This document shows positions 1 through 12,540 of a stretch of DNA of 64,000 nucleotides, piece after piece. The notes under the pieces are model-generated. The model saw only the letters and a list, made by a program, of their open reading frames with translations. It did not search any database and was not told the origin of the DNA. The first letter of the stretch is position 1. Each line of letters begins with the position of its first letter. Source of the stretch: Streptomyces sp. SID12488 (GTDB lineage: Bacteria > Actinomycetota > Actinomycetes > Streptomycetales > Streptomycetaceae); assembly GCF_010548275.1 (NCBI RefSeq), contig NZ_JAAGLT010000007.1:248001-312000 (forward strand). The letters are read 5' to 3'. Both the position numbers and the translations under genes were made by a program.

Positions 1-289
1 CGCGCCGCGGGGACGTAGCCTGGAGGCGGGACTCGAGTCCCTGTCCAAGCTCGCCGCCGAACGCCGGGACCGCATGGTCGCCGTCGTCACCTCGGCGGTT
101 CCGCTGAGCGACCCGCAGAAGCAGCGCCTCGGCGCCGCCCTCGCGAAGCTCTACGGCCGTCAGATGCACCTGAACCTGGACGTGGACCCCGAGGTCCTCG
201 GCGGGATCCGGGTGCTGGTCGGCGACGAGGTCATCAACGGCAGCATCGCGGACCGCATCGAGGACGCCGGCCGCCGCATGGCGGGCTAG
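1..289 (+). CDS. atpH: ATP synthase F1 delta subunit, C-terminal part
   Basis: This is the 3' end of the delta subunit gene, cut off by the window start. The frame is open from base 2 to the TAG at 287-289. Delta joins F1 to the peripheral stalk of the membrane ATP synthase. The visible tail has the usual OSCP/delta ending: a segment around 'VTSAVPLS', then 'GGIRVLVGDEVINGSI' and a short helix. The position directly upstream of atpA, on the same strand, is the standard Streptomyces order, so the assignment rests on both sequence and synteny. Confidence 0.93.
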   Translation, partial: APRGRSLEAGLESLSKLAAERRDRMVAVVTSAVPLSDPQKQRLGAALAKLYGRQMHLNLDVDPEVLGGIRVLVGDEVINGSIADRIEDAGRRMAG

Positions 290-387
290 CCCGCCCGGCA
301 GCCACACAGCAAGCAGCAACTCAATACTCGTAGTACGTACTTGAATGCGGCCCTGGTTGGGCCGTGCAGAGGATTCACCTCTTTTTT

Positions 388-408
388 GGGGGGAGTCCCC
401 ATCCCCCC
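388..408 (+). promoter_or_regulatory. Intercistronic hairpin upstream of atpA
   Basis: A 7-bp stem (388-394 with 402-408) follows a run of six T. It lies in the 160-bp gap between atpH and atpA, about 20 nt before the atpA ribosome binding site. It may stabilise or process the operon mRNA. It is unlikely to end transcription, because atpA depends on the same operon. Confidence 0.4.
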
Positions 409-449
409 AAGTGAAACTTCGGGCCCAACAAGGAGAGCAGGGAACCCAG

Positions 450-2042
450 ATGGCGGAGCTCACGATCCGGCCGGAGGAGATCCGGGATGCGCTGGAGACC
501 TTCGTCCAGTCGTACAAGCCGGACGCGGCCTCGCGCGAGGAGGTCGGTACGGTCACCCTTGCCGGCGACGGCATTGCGAAGGTTGAGGGCCTCCCCTCGG
601 CCATGGCCAACGAACTGCTGAAGTTCGAGGACGGCACCCTCGGTCTCGCGCTCAACCTCGAAGAGCGCGAGATCGGTACCGTCATCCTCGGCGAGTTCAG
701 CGGCGTCGAAGAGGGCCAGCCGGTCACCCGTACCGGCGAGGTCCTGTCCGTGGCCGTCGGCGAGGGCTACCTCGGCCGCGTCGTCGACCCGCTCGGCAAC
801 CCGATCGACGGCCTCGGCGAGATCGAGACCAGCGGTCGTCGCGCCCTGGAGCTGCAGGCTCCGGGCGTCATGGTGCGCAAGTCGGTGCACGAGCCGATGG
901 AGACGGGCTACAAGGCCGTCGACGCGATGACCCCGATCGGCCGTGGCCAGCGTCAGCTGATCATCGGCGACCGGCAGACCGGCAAGACCGCTCTGGCCGT
1001 CGACACGATCATCAACCAGCGCGACAACTGGCGCACCGGTGACGTCAACAAGCAGGTCCGCTGCGTGTACGTCGCCATCGGTCAGAAGGGTTCGACCATC
1101 GCCTCCGTGCGTGGCGCCCTCGAAGAGGCCGGCGCGCTGGAGTACACGACCATCGTCGCCGCCCCGGCGTCCGACCCGGCCGGCTTCAAGTACCTTGCGC
1201 CGTACACCGGTTCGGCCATCGGTCAGCAGTGGATGTACGAGGGCAAGCACGTCCTCATCATCTTCGACGACCTCTCGAAGCAGGCCGACGCCTACCGCGC
1301 CGTGTCCCTGCTGCTGCGCCGCCCGCCGGGCCGCGAGGCCTACCCGGGTGACGTCTTCTACCTGCACTCCCGTCTGCTGGAGCGTTGCGCGAAGCTCTCC
1401 GACGAGCTGGGCAAGGGCTCGATGACCGGTCTGCCGATCGTCGAGACCAAGGCCAACGACGTCTCGGCGTTCATCCCGACCAACGTCATCTCCATCACCG
1501 ACGGCCAGTGCTTCCTGGAGTCGGACCTGTTCAACGCCGGTCAGCGCCCCGCGCTGAACGTCGGTATCTCCGTCTCCCGAGTCGGTGGTTCCGCGCAGCA
1601 CAAGGCGATGCGCCAGGTGTCCGGCCGACTGCGTCTCGACCTCGCCCAGTACCGTGAGCTGGAGGCGTTCGCCGCTTTCGGTTCCGACCTGGACGCCGCG
1701 TCGAAGTCGCAGCTGGAGCGCGGTCAGCGACTGGTCGAGCTGCTCAAGCAGGCTCAGTACCAGCCGATGGCCACCGAGGACCAGGTCGTCTCCATCTGGG
1801 CCGGTACCACCGGCCGGATGGATGAGGTGCCGGTCAACGACATCCGCCGCTTCGAGAAGGAGCTCCTGGAGTACCTGCACCGCAAGGAGCAGGGCCTCAT
1901 GACCTCCATCAAGGAGGGCGCGAAGATGTCGGACGACACCATCACCGCCATCGCCGACGCCGTCGCGGACTTCAAGAAGCAGTTCGAGACCTCGGACGGC
2001 AAGCTTCTCGGCGAAGACGCTCCGGCCGCCGCGGCCAAGTGA
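450..2042 (+). CDS. atpA: ATP synthase F1 alpha subunit
   Basis: Non-catalytic nucleotide-binding subunit of the F1 hexamer (530 aa). The P-loop GDRQTGKT lies at about residues 173-180, followed by the typical alpha-subunit core and a C-terminal helical domain. I chose ATG 450 because AAGGAGAG (430-437) precedes it at good spacing and the protein then begins [11 protein letters not shown], as actinobacterial alpha subunits do. An in-frame upstream start at 345 would add 35 residues unlike the family. Core gene of the atp operon, followed by atpG after 20 nt. Confidence 0.97.
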   Translation: MAELTIRPEEIRDALETFVQSYKPDAASREEVGTVTLAGDGIAKVEGLPSAMANELLKFEDGTLGLALNLEEREIGTVILGEFSGVEEGQPVTRTGEVLSVAVGEGYLGRVVDPLGNPIDGLGEIETSGRRALELQAPGVMVRKSVHEPMETGYKAVDAMTPIGRGQRQLIIGDRQTGKTALAVDTIINQRDNWRTGDVNKQVRCVYVAIGQKGSTIASVRGALEEAGALEYTTIVAAPASDPAGFKYLAPYTGSAIGQQWMYEGKHVLIIFDDLSKQADAYRAVSLLLRRPPGREAYPGDVFYLHSRLLERCAKLSDELGKGSMTGLPIVETKANDVSAFIPTNVISITDGQCFLESDLFNAGQRPALNVGISVSRVGGSAQHKAMRQVSGRLRLDLAQYRELEAFAAFGSDLDAASKSQLERGQRLVELLKQAQYQPMATEDQVVSIWAGTTGRMDEVPVNDIRRFEKELLEYLHRKEQGLMTSIKEGAKMSDDTITAIADAVADFKKQFETSDGKLLGEDAPAAAAK

Positions 2043-2062
2043 CGACGGAAGGGACCTGACTC

Positions 2063-4416
<2,354 letters not shown>

Positions 4417-4430
4417 CCCCCGAGCTCTTG

Positions 4431-4479
4431 GGAGAGGGGCAGGGGAGCACCCTTCGCGGGGTGCGTCCTGCCCCTCTCC
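4431..4479 (+). terminator. Stem-loop between atpD and atpC
   Basis: Outer arms 4431-4443 and 4467-4479 are perfectly complementary over 13 bp. A second 6-bp stem (4447-4452 with 4459-4464) is nested inside. No clear T-run follows and atpC lies only 67 nt downstream, so this is more likely a partial attenuator or an mRNA-processing or stability element that sets atpC levels than a full terminator. Confidence 0.6.
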
Positions 4480-4545
4480 GTTCTACCTCTAGAATTGACC
4501 CCAACACCCGGTACAACAGCCGGGTGGTGACCCGAGGAGCCAACC

Positions 4546-4920
4546 TTGGCTGCTGAGCTGCACGTCGAGCTGGTCGCTGCCGACCGTAAGATCTGGTCCG
4601 GCGAGGCCACTCTGGTCGTCGCGCGCACCACATCCGGCGACATCGGCGTCATGCCCGGTCACCAGCCGCTGCTCGGTGTGCTGGAGTCGGGCCCGGTGAC
4701 CATCCGTACGAGTGATGGTGGAACGGTCGTCGCCGCGGCGCACGGCGGTTTCATCTCGTTCGCGGACAACAAGCTGTCGCTGCTGGCGGAGATCGCCGAG
4801 CTGGCGGACGAGATCGACGTCCAGCGCGTGGAGCGGGAGCTCGAGCGCGCGAAGGCGGAGGGCGACGCCTCCGCCGAGCGGCGTGCGGACGTCCGACTGC
4901 GGGCCGTGGCGGCGCGCTGA
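4546..4920 (+). CDS. atpC: ATP synthase F1 epsilon subunit
   Basis: Rotor-stalk and inhibitory subunit (124 aa) with the N-terminal beta-sandwich (LHVELVAADRKIWSGEA, then GDIGVMPGHQPLL, a family signature) and a C-terminal helical hairpin (ELADEIDVQRVERELERAKA). The start is TTG 4546, preceded by GAGGAG at 4534-4539. No ATG gives a family-like N-terminus. Last gene of the atp operon proper. Confidence 0.95.
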   Translation: MAAELHVELVAADRKIWSGEATLVVARTTSGDIGVMPGHQPLLGVLESGPVTIRTSDGGTVVAAAHGGFISFADNKLSLLAEIAELADEIDVQRVERELERAKAEGDASAERRADVRLRAVAAR

Positions 4921-4933
4921 TACCAGGGGGCAC

Positions 4934-4969
4934 CTCCCAGGCGCTTTAGGCACTGGGGGAGCTCCAGTG
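4934..4969. repeat. Short dyad repeat of a common Streptomyces type
   Basis: CTCCCAG (4934-4940) faces CTGGGGGAG (4953-4961), and CACTGG (4951-4956) faces CCAGTG (4964-4969). GC-rich dyads of this style recur between genes in many Streptomyces genomes; that is from memory. It sits just before the operon terminator. Confidence 0.35.
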
Positions 4970-4975
4970 TGATGC

Positions 4976-5052
4976 TTTGCCTCAGCCGCGGCTGGGACCG
5001 GTTTGCGCCGGTCCCAGCCGCGGCTGAGGCAAATCCGGGTGTTTTTTCTTTT
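4976..5052 (+). terminator. Strong terminator after atpC
   Basis: A perfect 26-bp inverted repeat (4976-5001 and 5008-5033) with a 6-nt loop, followed by a T-rich tract at 5041-5052. It is the natural 3' end of the atp operon transcript. The next gene starts only 27 nt after the tract, so it must tolerate readthrough or use a promoter inside this region. Confidence 0.85.
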
Positions 5053-5078
5053 CCGTTACCTAGGAGACGAGGAGGTCG

Positions 5079-5531
5079 GTGTCGATGATCCTCGCTCTGA
5101 CTGTGTGCGGCTTGGTAGTGGTGGTCGTGGCGGTCGGCCTGGTCGTCGTCGGGCTGCGCCGCCGGCTCATCCAACGCTCCGGCGGTACGTTCGACTGCAG
5201 TCTGCGCTGGGACGTACCCGAGAAACCCGATCCCAGCGGCAAGGGCTGGGGCTACGGTGTCGCCCGCTACAACGGCGACCGCATCGAGTGGTACCGGATC
5301 TTCTCGTACTCCCCCCGTCCGCGCCGCGTCCTGGACCGCTCGGCGATCGAGGTGGCCGGCCGCCGGGTCCCCGAGGGCGAGGAGGTGCTGGCCCTCCTCT
5401 CGGACGCGGTGGTGCTGGCTTGTCTCCATCGGGGGACGAGACTGGAGCTGGCGATGAGCGACGACGCGCTGACCGGTTTCCTCGCCTGGCTGGAGGCGGC
5501 GCCTCCCGGGCAACAGGTGAATGTGGCCTGA
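5079..5531 (+). CDS. DUF2550 membrane protein
   Basis: A 150-residue protein with one N-terminal transmembrane helix (about residues 5-26, very Val/Leu-rich), then an Arg-rich stop-transfer (LRRRLIQR) and a cytosolic domain with conserved 'WRYGVARY'-like and 'EWYRIFS' segments. This is the DUF2550 family, which sits directly after atpC in many Actinobacteria. Its function is unknown. GTG 5079 is used because GAGGAGG lies 5 nt upstream; ATG 5085 is an equally possible start. Confidence 0.88.
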   Translation: MSMILALTVCGLVVVVVAVGLVVVGLRRRLIQRSGGTFDCSLRWDVPEKPDPSGKGWGYGVARYNGDRIEWYRIFSYSPRPRRVLDRSAIEVAGRRVPEGEEVLALLSDAVVLACLHRGTRLELAMSDDALTGFLAWLEAAPPGQQVNVA

Positions 5532-5540
5532 CATACGTGG

Positions 5541-5581
5541 GGCGGCGGGGTGGGTCCGTACGTACGGACCACCCCGCCGCC
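5541..5581. terminator. Bidirectional terminator between DUF2550 gene and chiC
   Basis: Arms 5541-5561 and 5562-5581 pair over about 20 bp with a single bulged G. The hairpin sits between two convergent genes and can serve both. Confidence 0.75.
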
Positions 5582-5598
5582 TTCTGCTGTGCCGGTGG

Positions 5599-7419
<1,821 letters not shown>

Positions 7420-7489
7420 GCCGCGCCTCCTTGGAGGTGTCAGGGGGGCGCGACTGAGCCTTCGCACCCACAGTGCCGCGAGAATAGGA

Positions 7490-7522
7490 AGGTCTGGACC
7501 ACGGGTCAATAGGTCTGGACCA
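7490..7522 (-). promoter_or_regulatory. Chitinase direct repeats / DasR-type sites
   Basis: AGGTCTGGACCA occurs twice, at 7490-7501 and 7511-7522, exactly 21 bp apart (two helical turns). Each copy contains the dyad GGTC-N2-GACC. Streptomyces chitinase promoters are known for such 12-bp direct repeats, and the same core matches DasR-responsive elements (family knowledge). They lie 70-100 bp upstream of the chiC start, overlapping the likely promoter. The expected effect is repression lifted by N-acetylglucosamine-derived signals. Confidence 0.8.
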
Positions 7523-7548
7523 CTTTGCGGAAAGCTTCCACCGATTCG

Positions 7549-8226
7549 CTAGACCCCCAACTCCTGCGCCAGCACCGCCGCTTGCACCCGGCTTCGCAGC
7601 TCCAGCTTGCCCAGCAACCGGCTGACGTGCGTCTTCACCGTCGCCTCGGCCATGTCGAGGCGGGTCGCGACGTCCGCGTTGGACAGTCCCTCGCCGAGAC
7701 ACGACAGCACCTCGCGCTCGCGGCGGGTGAGGGCGTCCAGGACGGCGGGGTCGGCTTTCGGCTCCCGTACCGGCCCGGAGGCGAACTCGGCGATCAGGCG
7801 CCGGGTGACCGCCGGGGCGATCAGACCCTCCCCGCGCGCCACCGTCCGTACCGCCTCGATCAGGTCCTTCGCCTCAGTGTTCTTCAGCAGGAAGCCGGAG
7901 GCACCCGCGCGCAGCGCTCCGAAGACGTACTCGTCGAGGTCGAAGGTGGTCAGCACCAGGACGTCGGCGAGCTGTTCGGAAACCACCTGCCGGGTCGCCG
8001 ACACCCCGTCCAGGCGCGGCATCTGAATGTCCATCAGCACCAGATCCGGCCGTAGTTCACGGGCCAGCGCCACCGCCTGCTCACCGTCCGACGCCTCCCC
8101 GACCACCTCGATGCCGGGCGCGCTGCCGAGAATGAGGACGAGCCCCGCCCGTACGGCCGACTGGTCCTCGGCGACGAGCACCCGGATCGCCCGCGTCTCC
8201 CGGATCCCCCGTTCTGGTTCCGTCAT
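7549..8226 (-). CDS. chiR: NarL-type response regulator (ChiR-like)
   Basis: A 225-aa response regulator. The receiver domain has the acidic pocket and the phospho-acceptor Asp in 'LVLMDIQMP', the conserved Thr in 'VLVLTTFD' and the switch Lys in 'FLLKNTEA'. A LuxR-type helix-turn-helix follows (LTRREREVLSCLGEGLSNADVA split by the turn, then TVKTHVSRLLGKL). Its start overlaps the stop of the kinase gene by 4 nt (ATGA). Position next to chiC matches the chiS-chiR pair known to control chiC in Streptomyces; the symbol rests on that synteny. Confidence 0.82.
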   Translation of the reverse strand: MTEPERGIRETRAIRVLVAEDQSAVRAGLVLILGSAPGIEVVGEASDGEQAVALARELRPDLVLMDIQMPRLDGVSATRQVVSEQLADVLVLTTFDLDEYVFGALRAGASGFLLKNTEAKDLIEAVRTVARGEGLIAPAVTRRLIAEFASGPVREPKADPAVLDALTRREREVLSCLGEGLSNADVATRLDMAEATVKTHVSRLLGKLELRSRVQAAVLAQELGV

Positions 8227-9407
8227 ACGTCTTCTCCTTCGGCTTCGGTGAGGGGCAGCGTGGCGCGTACGGCCCAGCGGGCGCCGTCCGCTCCCGCCGT
8301 GAAGGTGCCGCCCAGCAGTGCGACCCGCTCCCGCATCCCGACCAGACCGGCTCCCGAGCCGGGGGCACGCGGGCTGCCGTGATCGCCGTACGGGCTGGTC
8401 ACGGCGACGCTCAGCGAACAGTCCCGCCGGGTCAGCGTCACCGTGACCCGGCCGGGGGAGGCGTGTTTGAGGGCGTTGGTCAGGGACTCCTGGACGATGC
8501 GGTACGCGGCCAGCTCGACCGGCGCCGGCAGGGTCCCGTGCTCGGTGTCGGTGTCGAGGGTGACGTCCAGGCCGTTGGTGCGGGCGCCGTCGACCAACGC
8601 GCCGAGGCCGTCCAGGGTCGGGGCCGCCGCCGGTTCCAGGTCGCCGCCGCTGTCGCGCAGGATGCCGATCAGGCGGCGCATCTCGGCCAGTCCCGCCACG
8701 CTGTTCTCCCGGATGACACCCAGGGCCCGCTTCGAGGTGTCCGGGTCGTCGATGGAGAGCGCGGCCGTGGAGTGGATCGCGATGGCGGAAAGGTGGTTGG
8801 CGACCATGTCGTGCAACTCCCTCGCCATCCGGGCCCGTTCGGAGGTCACCGCCTGGGTGCGGTCCAACTCGGCGAGCAGCGCGGTCTGTTCGGCCCGCAG
8901 CCGGGCGGAGTCGGCGGCGTCACGGTGGTTGCGCACGATCAGGCCGGTGGCGGCGGGAGTGAATGCCACGACGCCGACGACCACTCCGATCAGCAGGGCC
9001 TGCGGCTCCCGCCAGACCGCGAAGGGCACGATCGTGGCGGCCACCGACAGCAGCCCGGTGATCCGGGGAACACGGCGGGCGGTGGCGGGCGGGCCGTACA
9101 GCACGGCCGCGTACACGAGGTCCGTGAACATCACGACCGTGACGAGGCTGCCCTGCGTGACGGTGTCCAGGGTCAGCGCGGCCATGCCGACCAGCAGGCC
9201 CGTACGCGGGCGGACGCGCCGGAGCAACTCGCAGCCGGCCGTCACGGCGAGCGGGAGCAGGACCGGCCAGCGCCCCTCCCAGAGGACCATCGGCTCACTT
9301 GCCGGACGGGTGCCGAGACCGGCGCCCCAGAACAGCAGCCCGCCGAGCAGCCCCGCGAGCGCGATGCGCACGTCGTCGCGGTGCGGGCGGGGAGTTCGCG
9401 GGGCCAT
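8223..9407 (-). CDS. chiS: Sensor histidine kinase (ChiS-like)
   Basis: A 394-aa membrane kinase of the HisKA_3 type. About five to six hydrophobic segments lie in residues 10-170. The dimerisation and phospho-acceptor box follows (RMARELHDMVANHLSA, His in ELHD) and then a HATPase_c domain with an N box (ESLTNALKHA) and a G box (GAGLVGMRERV). I chose ATG 9407 (MAPRTPRPHRDD), since the frame upstream is compositionally odd. First gene of the two-gene operon with chiR; the ligand is not known from sequence. Confidence 0.82.
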   Translation of the reverse strand: MAPRTPRPHRDDVRIALAGLLGGLLFWGAGLGTRPASEPMVLWEGRWPVLLPLAVTAGCELLRRVRPRTGLLVGMAALTLDTVTQGSLVTVVMFTDLVYAAVLYGPPATARRVPRITGLLSVAATIVPFAVWREPQALLIGVVVGVVAFTPAATGLIVRNHRDAADSARLRAEQTALLAELDRTQAVTSERARMARELHDMVANHLSAIAIHSTAALSIDDPDTSKRALGVIRENSVAGLAEMRRLIGILRDSGGDLEPAAAPTLDGLGALVDGARTNGLDVTLDTDTEHGTLPAPVELAAYRIVQESLTNALKHASPGRVTVTLTRRDCSLSVAVTSPYGDHGSPRAPGSGAGLVGMRERVALLGGTFTAGADGARWAVRATLPLTEAEGEDV

Positions 9408-9597
9408 GACTCCATCCAACACGGCCCGGGCGCCGCACGCCTGGTCCCCGGGGAGGGTCGGCAAGGGTCCCGAACTGCATCCTTCGATGTACCGGGACTT
9501 CCTCACCGCCGACGACGAATCCGGCCCGTCCCGCCGGGAGCCTGTAAGGAGAACGGATTCCCCGGCCCCCTGGGGGCTCTCCTGTGAGGAGTGAGTC

Positions 9598-10251
9598 GTG
9601 ATCGTCGCGTTGATCATCGCCTGCGAGGTCGGCTTCTGGGTGCTGCTCGCGCTCGGCCTGACCGCCCGCTACCTGTTCAAGAGGCGCCGCACCGGCGTGG
9701 CGCTGCTGCTGTGCGAGCCGCTGCTGGAACTGGTGCTGTTCGTCGTCACGGCGACCGACCTGAGGAACGGCGCCGAGCCGGGCTGGGAGCACGGCCTGGC
9801 CGCGCTCTACATCGGCTTCACGGTGGCATACGGCCACTACACGATCCGCTGGCTCGACGGTCACGCCGCCCACCGTCTGGCCGGCGCCCCGCCCCCGCCG
9901 AAACCGCCCCGCTACGGCATGGCCCGCGCCCGCCACGAGGGCCGCCTGTGGCTGCGTACGGTCGTCATGGCGGCGGTCGCCTGCGCGCTGCTCCAGGCGG
10001 CGGTCTGGTACGTCGGTGACGGGGACACCACGTCGCTGCGGTCCTTCCAGGGGACGGCGCTCCGGGTCGCCGGCATCCACGGCCTGATCGCCCTGACGTA
10101 CACGATCTGGCCGAAGAAGGCGCCGGCCGGACACGAGGAGCGGTCGGCGCTCACCGCCCGGGACCCCTCAGCGTTCGCCGCCGGGAACCCACAGGACGTC
10201 CCCGACCGCCTTGTTCGCGGTCCGCGCCAAGATGAAGAGCAGGTCCGATAG
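9598..10251 (+). CDS. Multi-pass membrane protein of unknown function
   Basis: A 217-aa protein with about four to five hydrophobic segments (residues 3-25, 37-54, 64-82, 121-139, 153-172), separated by a Pro-rich loop (GAPPPPKPP). It starts at GTG 9598 with GAGGAG upstream. I do not recognise a named family. Its last about 28 codons (10168-10251) lie antisense to the end of the next, convergent gene. The C-terminus is therefore compositionally unusual and could be a late readthrough extension. Confidence 0.7.
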   Translation: MIVALIIACEVGFWVLLALGLTARYLFKRRRTGVALLLCEPLLELVLFVVTATDLRNGAEPGWEHGLAALYIGFTVAYGHYTIRWLDGHAAHRLAGAPPPPKPPRYGMARARHEGRLWLRTVVMAAVACALLQAAVWYVGDGDTTSLRSFQGTALRVAGIHGLIALTYTIWPKKAPAGHEERSALTARDPSAFAAGNPQDVPDRLVRGPRQDEEQVR

Positions 10252-10740
10252 CCGGTTGAGGTAGGTCGCGGTGAGCGGGTTCATCACCTCCGCGTGGACC
10301 TCCAGGGCCGCCCATGTCGAGCGCTCGGCCCGGCGTACCACCGTGCACGCCTGGTGCAGCAGGGCCGCACCGGGGGTGCCGCCGGGGAGGATGAACGAGC
10401 GCAGTTTCTCCAGGTCTTCGAGGAACCGGTCGCAGTCCGCCTCCAGCTTGTCGACGTAGGACTGCTCGACCCGCAGCGGAGGGAACTCCGGGTTCTCGGC
10501 CACCGGCGTCGCGAGGTCCGCGCCCACGTCGAACAGGTCGTTCTGCACCCGCGTCAGCACCTTGACGACCTCCACCTCCAGCTCGCCCATCGCGACGGCG
10601 GTCCCGATCACCGCGTTCGCCTCGTTGGCGTCGGCGTACGCGGAGATCCGCAGATCGGTCTTGGCGACCCTGCTCATGTCACCGAGGGCGGTGCTGCCCT
10701 GGTCGCCGGTCCTGGTGTAGATACGCGTCAGATTGACCAT
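10168..10740 (-). CDS. ATP:cob(I)alamin adenosyltransferase (PduO type)
   Basis: A 190-aa enzyme that transfers the adenosyl group of ATP to reduced cobalamin, making the coenzyme of methylmalonyl-CoA mutase. The N-terminal ATP-binding signature TRTGDQGSTALGD is clear, followed by the helical bundle with DANEANAVIG and 'RRAERSTWAAL'. ATG 10740 gives the family N-terminus MVNLTRIYTRTG. It fits with the mce and meaB genes later in the window, since all serve B12-dependent methylmalonyl-CoA metabolism. Its 3' end overlaps the convergent membrane-protein gene by 84 bp. Confidence 0.92.
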   Translation of the reverse strand: MVNLTRIYTRTGDQGSTALGDMSRVAKTDLRISAYADANEANAVIGTAVAMGELEVEVVKVLTRVQNDLFDVGADLATPVAENPEFPPLRVEQSYVDKLEADCDRFLEDLEKLRSFILPGGTPGAALLHQACTVVRRAERSTWAALEVHAEVMNPLTATYLNRLSDLLFILARTANKAVGDVLWVPGGER

Positions 10741-10943
10741 GCCGCCAGAGTAATGACGACCTTCCGCCACCGCTCAACTAGGCCGTCCGAGGGGCCGAAT
10801 GAGCCAGGGCGGTGTGATGTCCGTCATTTGAGACGTGACGCGCATTACTTACCGGTCACACAGCACCCTGACGACCGCTAGGGTCCGCCGAAGAGGTCCA
10901 ATACACGAGGCCCACCTAAACAGCGCGTCAGGGGAGTCGCACA

Positions 10944-11792
10944 GTGGCACGGAAGCTTGCCGTCATCGGAGCCGGCCTGATGGGTTCCGGCATCGCCCAG
11001 GTATCCGCCCAGGCGGGCTGGGACGTCGTACTGCGCGATGTCTCCGACGAAGCGCTCACCCGTGGCACTGACGGCATCAAATCCTCGTACGACCGCTTCG
11101 TGGGCAAGGGCAAACTGGCCGCGGCCGACGCCGAGGCCGCTCTCGGACGCATCACCGCGACGACCGACCTGGACGCGGTCGGCGACGCGGACATCGTCGT
11201 CGAGGCGGTCTTCGAGAAGCTGGAGGTCAAGCACGAGATCTTCCGCGCGCTCGACAAGATCGCGCGCGACGACGCCGTGCTCGCCTCCAACACCTCCGCC
11301 ATCCCGATCACCAAGATCGCCGCCGTCACCGACCGCCCGGACCGGGTCGTCGGTACGCACTTCTTCTCACCGGTGCCGATGATGCAGCTCTGCGAGCTGG
11401 TCCGCGGCTACAAGACGAGCGACGAAACCCTTGCCACCGCACGGGAGTTCGCCGAGTCCGTCGGCAAGACCTGCGTCGTCGTCAACCGGGACGTCGCCGG
11501 TTTCGTGACGACCCGGCTGATCTCGGCGCTGGTCGTCGAGGCGGCCAAGCTGTACGAGTCCGGTGTCGCCACCGCGGAGGACATCGACCTCGCCTGCAAG
11601 CTCGGCTTCGGGCACGCCATGGGCCCGTTGGCCACCGCCGACCTCACCGGGGTCGACATCCTGCTGCACGCGACGAGCAACATCTACACCGAGTCCCAGG
11701 ACGAGAAGTTCGCTCCTCCGGAGCTGATGCGCCGGATGGTTGACGCCGGTGACATCGGCCGCAAGAGCGGGCAGGGCTTCTACAAGCACTGA
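10944..11792 (+). CDS. 3-hydroxybutyryl-CoA dehydrogenase
   Basis: A 282-aa NAD(P)-dependent 3-hydroxyacyl-CoA dehydrogenase. The N-terminal dinucleotide fold begins with VIGAGLMGSGIAQ (GxGxxGxG), and the catalytic region carries 'THFFSPVPMMQLCELV' (catalytic His) and 'NRDVAGFVTTRL'. The C-terminal helical domain ends with 'GRKSGQGFYKH'. The start is GTG 10944 with AGGGGAG upstream. It probably acts in butyryl-CoA formation or fatty-acid oxidation. Monocistronic in appearance. Confidence 0.93.
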   Translation: MARKLAVIGAGLMGSGIAQVSAQAGWDVVLRDVSDEALTRGTDGIKSSYDRFVGKGKLAAADAEAALGRITATTDLDAVGDADIVVEAVFEKLEVKHEIFRALDKIARDDAVLASNTSAIPITKIAAVTDRPDRVVGTHFFSPVPMMQLCELVRGYKTSDETLATAREFAESVGKTCVVVNRDVAGFVTTRLISALVVEAAKLYESGVATAEDIDLACKLGFGHAMGPLATADLTGVDILLHATSNIYTESQDEKFAPPELMRRMVDAGDIGRKSGQGFYKH

Positions 11793-11966
11793 GCGGTATC
11801 GCACGTAGTCAACAGGCACGGAAACCGCACGAACCCCTGGGGTATCACCCTGTGGGGTGAATTGAGTATCGGTTCGCTCACAGACGGCAACCTGACCGCC
11901 CCTCAGGCAGTCAGACGTTGCATCACCTACCGACGCGGAGCACGACACGCACTCACGGGAGCGCAT

Positions 11967-12290
11967 ATGTACATCAGGGGCGACCACGCCGAGCTGGTCG
12001 TCGGGGGCCGCCTCGACGTCCGCAGCGCGGCGGACGCCCGTACGGTCCTGCATACGGCCGTCGACACGGGCGTCGGCGATCTGGTGCTGGACCTGTCCGA
12101 GCTGGACTCCTGGGACGCCACCGGACTCGGGGTGATCATGGGAGCCCACCGGCGGTGCGGGCGGTGCGGCAGACGGCTCGTGCTGCGCGACGTACCACCG
12201 CAGATGCAGCGCCTGCTGGTGGCCACCCGGCTGCACCGGATCCTGGCGATCGAGGGTGGTATCGGGGTGGAGTCGCTGCCCAGAGTGTGA
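11967..12290 (+). CDS. STAS-domain protein (anti-sigma factor antagonist type)
   Basis: A 107-aa single STAS domain: an N-terminal beta hairpin (MYIRGDHAELVVGGRLDV), then 'DLVLDLSELDSWDATGLGVI' in two pieces. The position after LDSW normally occupied by the phospho-acceptor Ser is Asp-Ala-Thr, as in several non-phosphorylatable relatives. ATG 11967 is used; an in-frame start at 11862 would add 35 residues without family likeness. It likely binds an anti-sigma kinase or serves as a regulatory scaffold. It is followed 250 bp later by a large NTPase. Confidence 0.75.
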   Translation: MYIRGDHAELVVGGRLDVRSAADARTVLHTAVDTGVGDLVLDLSELDSWDATGLGVIMGAHRRCGRCGRRLVLRDVPPQMQRLLVATRLHRILAIEGGIGVESLPRV

Positions 12291-12540
12291 ACAAGCGAGT
12301 GCGAACCGGTGAGTGTGAAAACGCGCTTCACGCACAATCCTCACGAGACTGTGACGTCTCGGACGGCGCGGTACCCCGGCCTGTCATAGATACTGTGCGA
12401 AGGTTTAGGGTTCGGTCGCCCGCTGCCTGACATCCCGCGAGCGGGCCCGGACCAGAAGCGACAGCGCAGTGTGCAGCAAGGCCGGGAGGGGCCTGGGTCC
12501 CGTCGACCCGCACACGACGCTTTTGGGGGGCTTGAACCTT

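Noticed and set aside
375..1880. A 501-codon minus-strand frame over atpA
   Set aside because: Antisense shadow of a strongly conserved gene.
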